The notes beneath the pieces are model-generated. The model had not been told where the DNA came from and did no database searches. It was given only the letters and a program-made list of their open reading frames with translations. This document shows positions 27,355-36,953 of a stretch of 64,000 bases of DNA, piece after piece. Position numbers and translations under genes: made by a program. Positions within the stretch are counted from its first letter, which is position 1, and the number at the start of each line of letters is the position of its first letter. This DNA is from Legionella sp. (GTDB lineage: Bacteria > Pseudomonadota > Gammaproteobacteria > Legionellales > Legionellaceae): assembly GCA_002786165.1 (NCBI GenBank), contig PEQK01000013.1:1-64000 (forward strand). The letters run 5' to 3'.

Positions 27355-28116
27355 TTATATCGAATCAAGATTTTCTTTGTCAAAAGAACAACTCATCTCA
27401 TACATGGGAAGTGTTGGTGTAATACCTAAGGCTTTTTCTTGATCTGCCAAAGCCCCTATACCCAAGGCTTTGCGGGCGCGATCTAATTCCTGGCGTTGAT
27501 ATTGATAGCCAAGTGTCGGACGAATCAAATGATTTTTTTCCATCCCCTTCGCCACATCATGGTGATCTGCGTACACAGTGCCATATTTTTGAGGTTGAGG
27601 AGGCGTTTTTTTGAGTTGCCAGCGATCATAATTATGCGCCAACAATTCTTTGAGCTTTTGCAGTAACACTTCATTTTGAGGCTCAGGCTGCATTTGTAAC
27701 GCCTGATTTAAAAAATCATCCGCTTGTTGCGTATCTTGTTCCGTATGTCCTTGACTATACACATGCGCGAGATAATACAACCCATCAGGGGTTAAATCAG
27801 ATGCTGAGGTTTTTTGTAAAATTTGTTTCATCTCTTGTTGTCGATTGGCGTGACTACTTCGCATGATGTCTTGGCATATATGATTTAATTTATACAAGCG
27901 TTGTGAAGCATCTAAATTGTGATTGTCAGACGCTTCTAAGAGCTTAAATGCACGCTCAAAAGACGTGCCATTGACTAGTTTTTCAATATTCAAACGTTCG
28001 CTCAGAACATTTTCCGAATGTTCTAACCGATCTAACGCTGGTTTGAGACGATGTACATAAAACGAACGCTCTTGCTCTTCAGCTTCAAAAATCTTCCTTA
28101 ATTCATCAGCTATCAT
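27355..28116 (-). CDS. Hypothetical protein with TPR/Sel1-like stretch
   Basis: Protein of 253 residues, soluble and helical, with no signal peptide. Residues about 115-165 (LTPDGLYYLAHVYSQGHTEQ...DDFLNQALQMQ) look like TPR/Sel1 helices, a fold found in many Legionellales host-interaction proteins. Otherwise unrecognised. GGAGG lies 4 nt before ATG 28116; the frame continues 5 codons upstream. It lies between ftsX and the YopJ-like gene on the same strand. Confidence 0.55.
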   Translation of the reverse strand: MIADELRKIFEAEEQERSFYVHRLKPALDRLEHSENVLSERLNIEKLVNGTSFERAFKLLEASDNHNLDASQRLYKLNHICQDIMRSSHANRQQEMKQILQKTSASDLTPDGLYYLAHVYSQGHTEQDTQQADDFLNQALQMQPEPQNEVLLQKLKELLAHNYDRWQLKKTPPQPQKYGTVYADHHDVAKGMEKNHLIRPTLGYQYQRQELDRARKALGIGALADQEKALGITPTLPMYEMSCSFDKENLDSI

Positions 28117-28175
28117 CTTACCTCCAAACATGAGGGCCAGTGCCCTTGGTCAATAATAAAACCTCTGTTTAAATT

Positions 28176-29084
28176 TTAAAGATAACGACTTACCGTGATT
28201 CTCGCACTCATCCAACCTAGTGCGCTCGCCACAAGGATCAAACCAAACATGACAGAAAAGGGCATCAATGATAAGGAGAAATGCATCTGATACACTTCAG
28301 CCCATTGATTCAATCCTGTACGCAACATCACGAGAAAAACATCCACCAAAACAATCGCCAAACAAGCAGATACAAAACCATACCATGTTCCTGAATACAA
28401 AAAAGGTCGCATGATATAGGTATCGGCAGCGCCCAACAATTGTAACACCTGGATCTCTTCCTGGCGGTGTTGGATGATAAGTCGCAACGTATTCCCAATA
28501 ACCAACATAGCAGTCATTGCCAATAAGATCATTAAAAATCGTGATAATTGTTTGAAAAAACCCATGACCGAGTACAAACGCCCCATCCAATCCAAGTCAA
28601 ATTTGGCGTCTTCAACTTGTGGCAATACTCTTAACGTTTGAAACAAATGATCCACGGATTCTGGGGTGGTTAAAGCAGCGCTAGGAGTCACTTCAATCAT
28701 AGCCGGCAAAGGATTGTTGGGCAAATATTGCATCATATCCTGCATGCCATCTTGTTGGGACAAGAGCCGTAACCCTTCTTCAGATGAGGTGAACGTCACC
28801 GCGGCTACGCCGGATGAGTTACCTACTTGACTCAAAAACTGTTGCTGCTCCGTAGGCGTTAGGGTGTGACGTAAATACAACGAAATATGCTCACTGCCTT
28901 GCCAATATCCACGTAAATCGGTGATATGATGAGTGCCCATCCACGACAAAGAAGCCAACATCAGTGTCACAGCTATCATCATAATGGTCATGAACGTAGA
29001 CCAGGGACGATAGAATAAAAATCGCACGCTACGCTGCAACGCTTCTTGGTGCGCTACCACAAATACATGATCGCGTTTTAACAT
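28176..29084 (-). CDS. ftsX: Cell division protein FtsX
   Basis: Inner-membrane subunit of the FtsEX complex, 302 residues. One N-terminal membrane helix (STFMTIMMIAVTLMLASLSW) is followed by a periplasmic domain (ECD, about residues 55-160) that recruits an amidase activator, then three C-terminal helices. RHQEEIQVLQLLGAADTYIMRPFLYSG is the conserved FtsX coupling region. ATG 29084, with GAGG 6 nt upstream, is preferred over ATG 29090. It overlaps the ftsE end. Confidence 0.93.
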   Translation of the reverse strand: MLKRDHVFVVAHQEALQRSVRFLFYRPWSTFMTIMMIAVTLMLASLSWMGTHHITDLRGYWQGSEHISLYLRHTLTPTEQQQFLSQVGNSSGVAAVTFTSSEEGLRLLSQQDGMQDMMQYLPNNPLPAMIEVTPSAALTTPESVDHLFQTLRVLPQVEDAKFDLDWMGRLYSVMGFFKQLSRFLMILLAMTAMLVIGNTLRLIIQHRQEEIQVLQLLGAADTYIMRPFLYSGTWYGFVSACLAIVLVDVFLVMLRTGLNQWAEVYQMHFSLSLMPFSVMFGLILVASALGWMSARITVSRYL

Positions 29085-29728
29085 ATACATCCTCGTTTTA
29101 ACATTAACATTCTATGTTTCATCGTCGCAATCAAAGGCAAATCATGAGTTGCCACTAAGATGGTCATCCCCAAACGATTCAAATCACAAAACAATGACAT
29201 CACATCACGAGACATTTCTGGGTCAAGGTTACCCGTGGGTTCATCTGCAAGCAATAAAAGAGGTTTATGCACAATAGCGCGCGCCAAACCAACCCGTTGC
29301 TGTTCACCGCCAGACAATTGTTCAGGCAACAAATGTTCAGAGGACAATAAACCGACCCGGTCCAAAGCAGCATGCACGCGCTTGGTCACATTTTTGGTCA
29401 GTAGTCCTTGAATGGAGAGCGGCAAGGCAACATTCGCAAAAATAGACCGGTCCATAAGTAACTGCGGAGATTGGAATACGATACCTAAATTAGCACGGTA
29501 AAGAGGTCGCTCATGTCGTTTGATGTGCGCGAGATTTTTACCTTGAACCGTGATACTCCCTTGTGTGGGCTGCTCTATCAAGGCCAATAATTTCAATAAG
29601 GTAGATTTACCCGCACCAGAATGGCCGGTCAAGAATACCATCTCACCCTGTTGCATCGAAAAATTAATCTGCGACAAGGTGTCTTGACCCTTTTGATATT
29701 GTTTACTGACTTGATTAAAGTTGATCAT
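29078..29728 (-). CDS. ftsE: Cell division ATP-binding protein FtsE
   Basis: ABC ATPase of 216 residues. It has Walker A GHSGAGKST, signature LSGGEQQRVGLARA and Walker B LLLADEPTGNLDP. MINFNQVSKQYQKG is the usual FtsE opening, so the start is placed at 29728, overlapping the ftsY stop by 14 nt. It energises FtsX to activate septal peptidoglycan hydrolysis. The ftsY-ftsE-ftsX order is standard. Confidence 0.95.
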   Translation of the reverse strand: MINFNQVSKQYQKGQDTLSQINFSMQQGEMVFLTGHSGAGKSTLLKLLALIEQPTQGSITVQGKNLAHIKRHERPLYRANLGIVFQSPQLLMDRSIFANVALPLSIQGLLTKNVTKRVHAALDRVGLLSSEHLLPEQLSGGEQQRVGLARAIVHKPLLLLADEPTGNLDPEMSRDVMSLFCDLNRLGMTILVATHDLPLIATMKHRMLMLKRGCIC

Positions 29729-30773
29729 TGAAAATTGCATCCACAAATTGTGCCGCATCAAATGGACGCAAATCATCCATCCCCTCTCCAATTCCAATAT
29801 ATCGAAACGGGAGACCCAGTTCATGTGCCATGGCAAATAAAATACCGCCTTTGGCTGTTCCATCTAATTTGGTCATCGTGATCCCTGTCACACCCACGGC
29901 TTCATCAAATTGTCGAGCTTGATTTAATGCATTTTGTCCAATACTTGCATCCAAAACCAGCATCACTTCATGCGGTGCGGCCATATCCATTTTTTGTAAT
30001 ACTCGTTTGACTTTTTTCAATTCTGCCATCAAATTATCTTGTGTGTGCAAACGTCCCGCGGTATCCGCAATCAAAACATCCATGCCGCGCGCCTTAGCAG
30101 CTTGAAGGGCATCAAAAATAACTGAGGCACTGTCTGCACCGGTATGTTGCGCAATCACCGGTATGTGATTGCGTTCGCCCCATACTTGCAATTGTTCCAC
30201 CGCAGCTGCACGAAACGTATCACCTGCTGCCAACATCACTTTTTTGCCTTGTTGCTGATACATATGCGCCAATTTACCAATGGTGGTTGTTTTACCCGCA
30301 CCATTCACCCCCACCATTAAGATCACAAATGGCGTATGTGTCGCAGGGTCCCATTGCAAAGGCTTTGCGCAAGGAATGATGGTTTTTTCTAATGTGGTCT
30401 TTAATACATTTAGGATGGCAGCACCATCGGCAAGCTCTTTGCGCTTTACACCGTCCGTCAATGCTTGAATCACCGTTTGGGTCATAGCATGACCCAAATC
30501 AGCCGACAATAACGCGGTCTCTACATCCTCCAATACGACCGTATCGATTTCTTTTTTACCCAGTAATACTTTGCCTATACCCTCACCCAATTGATGACGA
30601 GTTTTGCGTAATCCTTGCTTGAATCTCGAGAAAAAATCTGTTTTGGATGTTGCAATAGGTTCTTCAGAAAAAGCGTCAGTAATAGAAGCCGGAGCATCTT
30701 GTTCCGAATCTCTTAAAGCAAGATCCATGTCTTGCGGGATGGGGTTTTGTTTTTTTTTCAACCATTTCATCAT
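29715..30773 (-). CDS. ftsY: Signal recognition particle receptor FtsY
   Basis: SRP receptor GTPase of 352 residues. An acidic N-terminal A region leads into the N domain (FSRFKQGLRKTRHQLGEGIGKVLLG). The G domain has GVNGAGKTTTIGKLA (P-loop), DTFRAAAVEQL, DTAGRLHTQDNLM and TKLDGTAKGGILF. The start is placed at 30773 (MMKWLKKK), not the longer frame, which would overlap rsmD control sequences. It targets ribosome-nascent chain complexes to the membrane. Confidence 0.96.
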   Translation of the reverse strand: MMKWLKKKQNPIPQDMDLALRDSEQDAPASITDAFSEEPIATSKTDFFSRFKQGLRKTRHQLGEGIGKVLLGKKEIDTVVLEDVETALLSADLGHAMTQTVIQALTDGVKRKELADGAAILNVLKTTLEKTIIPCAKPLQWDPATHTPFVILMVGVNGAGKTTTIGKLAHMYQQQGKKVMLAAGDTFRAAAVEQLQVWGERNHIPVIAQHTGADSASVIFDALQAAKARGMDVLIADTAGRLHTQDNLMAELKKVKRVLQKMDMAAPHEVMLVLDASIGQNALNQARQFDEAVGVTGITMTKLDGTAKGGILFAMAHELGLPFRYIGIGEGMDDLRPFDAAQFVDAIFNDQL

Positions 30774-30838
30774 GATGTTTACTATACAAAAGCAAGCTAT
30801 TGAGGCATTATACCATCTTATTGCGTGATACAAACATT

Positions 30839-31432
30839 GTGAAAAAAACAAACATTCATTCCAGAGCGAATGCCGTACGTATTATCGGAGGCACATATCG
30901 CGGTAAAAAACTTTCTTTTCCTTCCATAGAAGGATTGCGGCCAACCACAGATCGCATTCGCGAGACATTATTTAATTGGCTCATGCATGACATTCGAAAC
31001 GCCCGCTGTTTAGACGCGTTTGCTGGGAGCGGTGCACTAGGATTTGAAGCATACTCACGCGGGGCAGCCAAAGTGGTATTGATTGAAAAGAACCCTGCCG
31101 TCTGCCATCATTTACAACAAATTGCCGCATCTTTTATGACCCCTCAATTGACGGTGATTCAAGCATCTGCCATTGAATGGCTAACCGCACAGAAAACCAA
31201 CCATCAGCAACAATTTGATGTTGTATTCATTGATCCGCCTTTTGCAAATTTGGCCCTATTTCAATGCATTCAATTGTTTGAGCAGTCCTCATTATTGATC
31301 GAAGGAGGCCTGTTATATTTAGAATCTCCTCATGATCTCAATCTCGACCTCAGATTTTGGCATCTTCTAAAATCTAAAAAAACAGGTCAAGTCACCTATG
31401 CCTTATATCAAAAAAAATCGTTGCCGATCTAA
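30839..31432 (+). CDS. rsmD: 16S rRNA (guanine966-N2)-methyltransferase RsmD
   Basis: SAM-dependent rRNA methylase of 197 residues. RIIGGTYRGKKL is the standard N-terminus, DAFAGSGALGFEAYSRGA the SAM loop and VVFIDPPFANLALF the DPPF catalytic motif. A GTG at 30839 gives VKKTN..., close to E. coli RsmD in length; a TTG 13 codons earlier is the alternative. It is divergent from ftsY, as in many gammaproteobacteria. Confidence 0.93.
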   Translation: MKKTNIHSRANAVRIIGGTYRGKKLSFPSIEGLRPTTDRIRETLFNWLMHDIRNARCLDAFAGSGALGFEAYSRGAAKVVLIEKNPAVCHHLQQIAASFMTPQLTVIQASAIEWLTAQKTNHQQQFDVVFIDPPFANLALFQCIQLFEQSSLLIEGGLLYLESPHDLNLDLRFWHLLKSKKTGQVTYALYQKKSLPI

Positions 31433-31452
31433 TGCAGGATGCACGCATAGAC

Positions 31453-31481
31453 TTGACAAGATGCTGCTCTCCTGTTTCAAT
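31453..31481 (+). promoter_or_regulatory. Candidate promoter of dotDCB
   Basis: TTGACA at 31453-31458, a 17-nt spacer and TTCAAT at 31476-31481 (4 of 6 to the -10 consensus), 40 nt before dotD. A second TTGACA just downstream is too close to the start codon to serve. Weak evidence. Confidence 0.35.
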
Positions 31482-31521
31482 CAATACATCATTGACAGAC
31501 CTTTGAAGCATCGTAAATCCT

Positions 31522-32007
31522 ATGAATAATAAACTGATCGTGCTTTTGATGTGTGTAATTTGCATCATGGGTTGCTCACCAGGTCTTTATAAAAAACCAC
31601 CTTATAACGATCCTAGTGACGATGCGACTATCAAGCTCGCCGAAGCAGCTAACTCTGTGAGCAACTCTATGTTGTCTATGGCAAAGACAGAAAAAGTGCT
31701 TACGCCGTCTCATAAAGACAATACACTCACTATCCCTAATGCTGCCGGATTGCAAACGCATGCTTCTGTAGATTGGTCTGGCCCCATCAGCGAATTAACC
31801 CATCGAATTGCCAAAGCAGCTCATTATCGTTTGAGAGTCATTGGACAAGAACCTGCTATTCCTATTTTGGTCAGTGTTCGTCTGAAAGACACTAGTTTGG
31901 GTGAAATACTACGCAATATTGATTATCAAGCAGGGAATAAAGCTCATATTCACGTCTATCCAAACAACAACGTTATCGAACTAAGATATGCTAACTTATA
32001 TTCGTAA
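31522..32007 (+). CDS. dotD: Dot/Icm outer-membrane lipoprotein DotD
   Basis: Lipoprotein of 161 residues, lipobox IMGC after a short hydrophobic signal. The C-terminal domain (WSGPISELTHRIAKAAHYRL...NIDYQAGNKAHIHVYPNN) has the secretin-N0-like fold known for Legionella DotD. Together with DotC and DotH it forms the outer-membrane core of the type IVB secretion machine. It overlaps dotC by 20 nt and heads dotD-dotC-dotB. Confidence 0.92.
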   Translation: MNNKLIVLLMCVICIMGCSPGLYKKPPYNDPSDDATIKLAEAANSVSNSMLSMAKTEKVLTPSHKDNTLTIPNAAGLQTHASVDWSGPISELTHRIAKAAHYRLRVIGQEPAIPILVSVRLKDTSLGEILRNIDYQAGNKAHIHVYPNNNVIELRYANLYS

Positions 32008-32908
32008 AGCGCATTGGCTGATTATTTTTTTACTGGTTGCCTGTGCGTCATCTCGTCAAAATGGCCAACTAGGCGATACGTCTTCTTTGGCTGGCCTACA
32101 GGCTATGCAAAATACGCAGAAAACGGACCCACGTCATTCAAAAAGCACCAGTAAAATACGCGAAATGGCGCTCAAAGAAACCGCCTTAAGCGTTGGCGCC
32201 CAATCCGGATTGGCTTATCGAGCTAAAATCATTGATGACCAATTAGTCCGCCAGACACGATACCTTGATACTATTTATGATTTTAACGCGCTTGTTTTAG
32301 AACATAACGTGTTGCCCCCAGTATTATTAGAAGGACGAAACACCTTGAATTTGGCGGATACCCAAACCATTCGTGTTTCTGACCGTACCTATAAAGTCAG
32401 CAAACAAGCACATTTTGTGACAACACCTCCTAATTGGCGACAATATTTGTGGATGGATTTTCAACAACCCGATACCCCGCATGTGTCATTATTACCTATC
32501 AACAAAGAAGAACGTGAGATATGGACGACTTTTGTTGCCAAAGGCTGGCAGAATGGCGTAGATCAAGCCAATACAATTCTCGAAGAAAACATTGCCCGCA
32601 TCAAAGAAGATTTTACCGGCATGATTTTGTATCGCAAATTACTCGCTATGAATATGGTGTCCCCTCCTTATGTATCTCACACCGATTTGGGTGTCACGGG
32701 AGATGGTCATGAAATCCATATTGATGATAGAGTGTTACGTATTACTGCTTTACCTGCGCTTAATATCAATAGCAACGAATGGAAAGCTGCATTAGAAAAA
32801 GATGAGCAAGCGCTTGAACAATTCAATGATTTAGAAAAACGTATTGAAACAGCAAAAATTAAAATCACAGCAAAGAATTGGCATCCGATCATCAGTCCTT
32901 TAAATTAA
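31988..32908 (+). CDS. dotC: Dot/Icm lipoprotein DotC
   Basis: Lipoprotein of 306 residues with lipobox VACASS after the membrane signal. REMALKETALSVGAQSGLAY and the PPNWRQYLWMDF...PHVSLLP segment are characteristic of DotC. It helps DotD place DotH in the outer membrane. Its start lies within the dotD 3' end and its stop is 11 nt before dotB, so translation is coupled. Confidence 0.93.
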   Translation: MLTYIRKAHWLIIFLLVACASSRQNGQLGDTSSLAGLQAMQNTQKTDPRHSKSTSKIREMALKETALSVGAQSGLAYRAKIIDDQLVRQTRYLDTIYDFNALVLEHNVLPPVLLEGRNTLNLADTQTIRVSDRTYKVSKQAHFVTTPPNWRQYLWMDFQQPDTPHVSLLPINKEEREIWTTFVAKGWQNGVDQANTILEENIARIKEDFTGMILYRKLLAMNMVSPPYVSHTDLGVTGDGHEIHIDDRVLRITALPALNINSNEWKAALEKDEQALEQFNDLEKRIETAKIKITAKNWHPIISPLN

Positions 32909-32919
32909 GGTTATCACGT

Positions 32920-34047
32920 ATGAGTAACGATTTAATGCCAGATGAACCAACACGGTTCTCCCCTGTTTTTATGGATAAAATGTTAGAACATGCGCAAAGA
33001 TTAAATGCGTCTGATATCACTATTCAAACAGGATCAGCTATTTTTATTGAAGTGTACGGGCGTCTGCTCAAAATCACCAATCGTTCTTTATCAAATACTG
33101 AAGTGGGCGATTTGATCAATAGTATATACGGCCCCAACGCAACCACTCAGCTCCTTTCTGGTAAAGACATTGATACCCATTATGAGTTTCGTCCAAATCG
33201 CGGTGTACGCTTTCGATACAGGGTGAATGCCACGTCATGTTTGGTAGACGGTCACGATGGGATGCAAATCACCTTACGGACCATTCCAACCACACCTCCA
33301 AAGCTCGAGACAATGGGGTTGCCTGATAATATTCTCAAAGCATTGGCCCCTCAAGAAGGCATTGTATTCATTACTGGCGCGACTGGCTCAGGCAAATCTA
33401 CGTTACTGGCCTCAATCATCCGAGATTTGATTGAAAAAGCAGATTCCAATCGCAAAGTATTGACCTATGAGGCACCTATTGAGTTTGTTTTTGACGAAAT
33501 TGAAACAGCTTCATCTATTGTCAGTCAATCTGAAATCCCACGGCATTTACCTTCTTTTGCCGACGGGGTACGCAATGCGCTGCGTCGTAAACCCAGATTA
33601 ATCATGGTAGGAGAGTGCCGCGATGCTGCAACCATTTCTGCGGCTTTGGAAGCAGCCTTAACAGGCCATCCGGTGTATACCACCTTGCATACGTCAGGCG
33701 TGGCTGAAACCATGCGTCGGTTGGTCACTTCTTTTGCTGGAGAAGAACGTTTAGGTCGAACCATTGATATCTTAGAAACCATTCGCTTGTGTATTTGGCA
33801 GAAGCTCGTACCGACAGTAGATGGCAAACGGGTTGCACTAAGAGAGTATTTGGTATTTGATGAAGAAGCGCGTGACATTTTGCTTGATAGTGATCCGAAT
33901 GAAGTCACCACCACCACTCGTAAACTCGTTCGCCAACGAGGTCAATTGATGACGCTGGATGCCAAAGAAAAATTCCAACAAGGCATCATCTCTGAAAAAA
34001 CATATAAATTAATCATCGCTGGCACCAAACAAGAAGCATTAGACTAA
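32920..34047 (+). CDS. dotB: Dot/Icm secretion ATPase DotB
   Basis: Cytoplasmic VirB11/PilT-type hexameric ATPase of 375 residues, near the Legionella length. Walker A is FITGATGSGKST; the Asp box lies near TYEAPIEFVFDEIE; Walker B is PRLIMVGECRDAATI; a His box TGHPVYTTLHTSG follows. ATG 32920 has AAGG about 10 nt upstream, and the frame upstream of it lies within dotC. It energises assembly or substrate transfer by the type IVB machine. Confidence 0.95.
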   Translation: MSNDLMPDEPTRFSPVFMDKMLEHAQRLNASDITIQTGSAIFIEVYGRLLKITNRSLSNTEVGDLINSIYGPNATTQLLSGKDIDTHYEFRPNRGVRFRYRVNATSCLVDGHDGMQITLRTIPTTPPKLETMGLPDNILKALAPQEGIVFITGATGSGKSTLLASIIRDLIEKADSNRKVLTYEAPIEFVFDEIETASSIVSQSEIPRHLPSFADGVRNALRRKPRLIMVGECRDAATISAALEAALTGHPVYTTLHTSGVAETMRRLVTSFAGEERLGRTIDILETIRLCIWQKLVPTVDGKRVALREYLVFDEEARDILLDSDPNEVTTTTRKLVRQRGQLMTLDAKEKFQQGIISEKTYKLIIAGTKQEALD

Positions 34048-34054
34048 GGTGAGG

Positions 34055-34081
34055 CTTGATGTCACATAGCGTGACATCAAG
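34055..34081. terminator. Palindrome between convergent dotB and dotA
   Basis: CTTGATGTCAC-ATAGC-GTGACATCAAG, an 11-bp perfect stem with a 5-nt loop, 8 nt after the dotB stop and 23 nt from the dotA stop. Its place between converging genes suits a bidirectional terminator, but there is no clear T-run on either side. Confidence 0.5.
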
Positions 34082-34103
34082 GTTACTTGGTTTATTATGA
34101 CGC

Positions 34104-36953
34104 TTACATCCAAGTTGGTTTACCGCCTGCGCCGCCTGCACCGTCTTCACCTTTACCTTTACTACCACTAACATCCGCTTTACCACCACCTTTTTTCTCA
34201 CTTCGTTTGCCCATTTCGCGTCCAACCCCTTCAGAGGCTTCTTTACCAGCTTTTCCAACTTCCTTACCACCTTCTTCCACACTTTTCTTAACAGAATCAA
34301 CCCACTGCGCACTGTCCTTTCCTGTCGATTCTGCTTGCCCACCAATCCAGCGTAAAATATTATCTGGCAGCATATAGATGAGGTTGAATGATTTCTCCAC
34401 CACAGCCCAATACAGTGCCGTGTATGTGATTAAACAGAAAAACCCAGCGTATAAAGCCGCATAATTGACATAAGGCGTAGCGCTTTGCGAAGGACCGCCG
34501 CTAGACACTCCTGAGATAGGATTATTAGAGCTTGAAAGACCACTAGAAGAGGGCATCAAAAATTGCATCACATGTGAAAATCCACTATTGACCACAAACA
34601 CAGCCACATAACACAATGCAATAGCCGCAATGTACCCTATCACCATCATCGCAGGTCTTAAAAACACGTTGACCAAAATCATGATTGCTTGCTCTGCTTT
34701 CCCTAAAGCATCATGCCCTTCAGGGTGAGTTACCCCTAAAGCCACAATAGGCCCTGCTACCATGGCTTCTATGACAGCCATAAACCAAGCCAGCGAACCA
34801 AAGGTAAATAGCATATAAGGGAGAAATGGCACATAGTATGCATTGATAAACCCTATACTAAACATAATACCAATCCATGCGGCAATAAAAGGTAAAATGA
34901 CAATTAAGATCATAAAACCGCCAAAACTAAATATGGCAGATATCAATAAGACTTGAAAATACAAATCAGTCGCATAATTGACAAATCCAGTCCCCATATA
35001 GGCCATTGCGATGATAGGATGCGATTGATTGGTATTTAATCTTTGCACACCTTGATTCAGAATGGTCATGGCCACAGTCATAGGTGCCACCAATAATAAT
35101 TCCACGGCAAGCTGAAATAAATTGGTCACAAAAGTTAAAAACACATTCAGCAGACTTTTGAATAAAGAATTCCACAGTACTGAAGCGAGTTTACCACCCA
35201 CACAAAAACCTAATATCTTAAATCCACAACCAAAATCCATCGAAGGAATTTTAAGAATCGAGTCCCCCATTTGAAAATTGGTATTCAACCGGAATTGGGG
35301 GGTATTCAAACCTGGCTGCCCAGGCAGATGAATTAATGAGGCATTGGTGATGTAACCATAGGTCGTTGCGGATCCTATGCTAGTCACTGCATCATGTCCT
35401 GATGAACCCACATTCGCTGTCAATCCGTCTTGAATACCAGCACCTGTGATCAAATTATCTATGACCGTTACTTGAGACGAATTTTTAGATAAAAATTCGC
35501 ATAGTACAGCATACGAGCCAGAACAAGGCGCATTAAAAGAAGATGTCAAATCTGCATTTTTATAAGGAACCGATAGCTCTAATCCTGAGTTGGTATCCAC
35601 TGCGGTTGAATTACTCTGCACAGACCCATTCAAATTCGCCAAATCAAAAAAGTATGTACCGGCCATGATCCATCCTTGTGATTCTGCACCGGTGATAAAT
35701 TCATGATAACTATTATTTAAATCAGCATGGGCTGCTTGAGATTGCAGATTTAAGACAGGCATCATGATGGCATTATAATCCGTCAAAGCATTCATAAACT
35801 CTAAGCCCGTAAAAATAAAGGTCTGCGTATTTCCGCTAGAATCTGCATTCCAATTCGTACAATCTGTTGAAGGACCATCACACGGTGTTTGAGTTGTGCT
35901 TAAAAAAGGAATCCCATATTGATCTTGAGCCGCCGCATTATATTGTTTGCTGGTATCTTTAGAACTACTTGGCGTCAATTTTGGATCATTGTTCACCATG
36001 GCTATCGCCACTGGCATCAAATCCATATACATTTGTTGAATTGCGATTGGTCTGGATTGATTGAGTGTGGTCACATCTTCGGATGACACATAATCCAAAT
36101 CAGATGTCGTAGAGGCTACATCCAATTTAGTCCACTTAATTATACCACAAATGCCGTTTAATTGCTGATACACACTTCCGTCAGTGAAATTAGGCATCTT
36201 GAGTGAACTCTGGTCAAGATTGGCAGCTTCCACTGCATTAAAAGTGCTCAAAAAATCAGGCACAGTCGTGCTACAAAAATAAGACATATTCCCCGTCATT
36301 TTACCTTCTAAACACGGGCCAGATCCTGATTCTTTCGCGTCTAAATAACTATCTCTTGTGGTTTCTAAGACTGTTTGAATGGCTTTCATACAAACTTGAC
36401 CCTGGAGGATTGCAGAAGTACCTTTCGCAATGTTTTCTACTGCATTCCCATCTGCTGTCGTAGGGTTAACGTTGGATTGCGCGCCCATGATGACGCCCCC
36501 AAGATTCAAATAATCTAAAGCTGCGTTCCATATTTTATCTGCGGCACCAATACCTTGGACAACAACCCACATGATAAAAATTTGCATCAAACAATATCCG
36601 GATGCCTTCGGTATTAGTAAGGCTAACCCAATGGTAGAGCGCACAGGTATCCAAATCGAAGACCATTTTTGGCCTAAAAATTGTCCTTCTTGTGAGGTGT
36701 TCATGGTACCTACGATCAGCGTATAGGTCACTACAATCCCACCCAATGCCAGAACAGCAGCATTAAATACGCCAAACATCTTACCCATAATTTGACTACC
36801 CGTGCCATGCAGCACGCCATCTACCACCCCAAAGAGATTGCCTAAGAAAATCACAGAATAATCTGTATTTGGTGGTGTAAAGGAGAGAGAGCTATCCGCC
36901 AACGCAAGTAAGGGATAAAAAAGACATAGTAAAACGGTTAGTATTTTTTTCAT
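34104..36953 (-). CDS. dotA: Dot/Icm inner-membrane protein DotA
   Basis: Polytopic protein of 949 residues, somewhat shorter than Legionella DotA (about 1048). It has a signal peptide (LLCLFYPLLALADS), early membrane segments around residues 60-140, a long periplasmic region (about 150-570) and five or so C-terminal membrane segments. The last ~60 residues are a Gly/Lys/Glu-rich low-complexity tail (VGKAGKEASEGVGREMGKR...). The start overlaps the icmV stop (TAATG). DotA is required for effector export and intracellular survival in Legionella and Coxiella. Confidence 0.92.
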   Translation of the reverse strand: MKKILTVLLCLFYPLLALADSSLSFTPPNTDYSVIFLGNLFGVVDGVLHGTGSQIMGKMFGVFNAAVLALGGIVVTYTLIVGTMNTSQEGQFLGQKWSSIWIPVRSTIGLALLIPKASGYCLMQIFIMWVVVQGIGAADKIWNAALDYLNLGGVIMGAQSNVNPTTADGNAVENIAKGTSAILQGQVCMKAIQTVLETTRDSYLDAKESGSGPCLEGKMTGNMSYFCSTTVPDFLSTFNAVEAANLDQSSLKMPNFTDGSVYQQLNGICGIIKWTKLDVASTTSDLDYVSSEDVTTLNQSRPIAIQQMYMDLMPVAIAMVNNDPKLTPSSSKDTSKQYNAAAQDQYGIPFLSTTQTPCDGPSTDCTNWNADSSGNTQTFIFTGLEFMNALTDYNAIMMPVLNLQSQAAHADLNNSYHEFITGAESQGWIMAGTYFFDLANLNGSVQSNSTAVDTNSGLELSVPYKNADLTSSFNAPCSGSYAVLCEFLSKNSSQVTVIDNLITGAGIQDGLTANVGSSGHDAVTSIGSATTYGYITNASLIHLPGQPGLNTPQFRLNTNFQMGDSILKIPSMDFGCGFKILGFCVGGKLASVLWNSLFKSLLNVFLTFVTNLFQLAVELLLVAPMTVAMTILNQGVQRLNTNQSHPIIAMAYMGTGFVNYATDLYFQVLLISAIFSFGGFMILIVILPFIAAWIGIMFSIGFINAYYVPFLPYMLFTFGSLAWFMAVIEAMVAGPIVALGVTHPEGHDALGKAEQAIMILVNVFLRPAMMVIGYIAAIALCYVAVFVVNSGFSHVMQFLMPSSSGLSSSNNPISGVSSGGPSQSATPYVNYAALYAGFFCLITYTALYWAVVEKSFNLIYMLPDNILRWIGGQAESTGKDSAQWVDSVKKSVEEGGKEVGKAGKEASEGVGREMGKRSEKKGGGKADVSGSKGKGEDGAGGAGGKPTWM

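Noticed and set aside
34087..34377. Proline/serine-rich plus-strand open frame
   Set aside because: It is the antisense of the Gly/Lys-rich DotA tail; composition mirrors that low-complexity sequence and there is no start signal.
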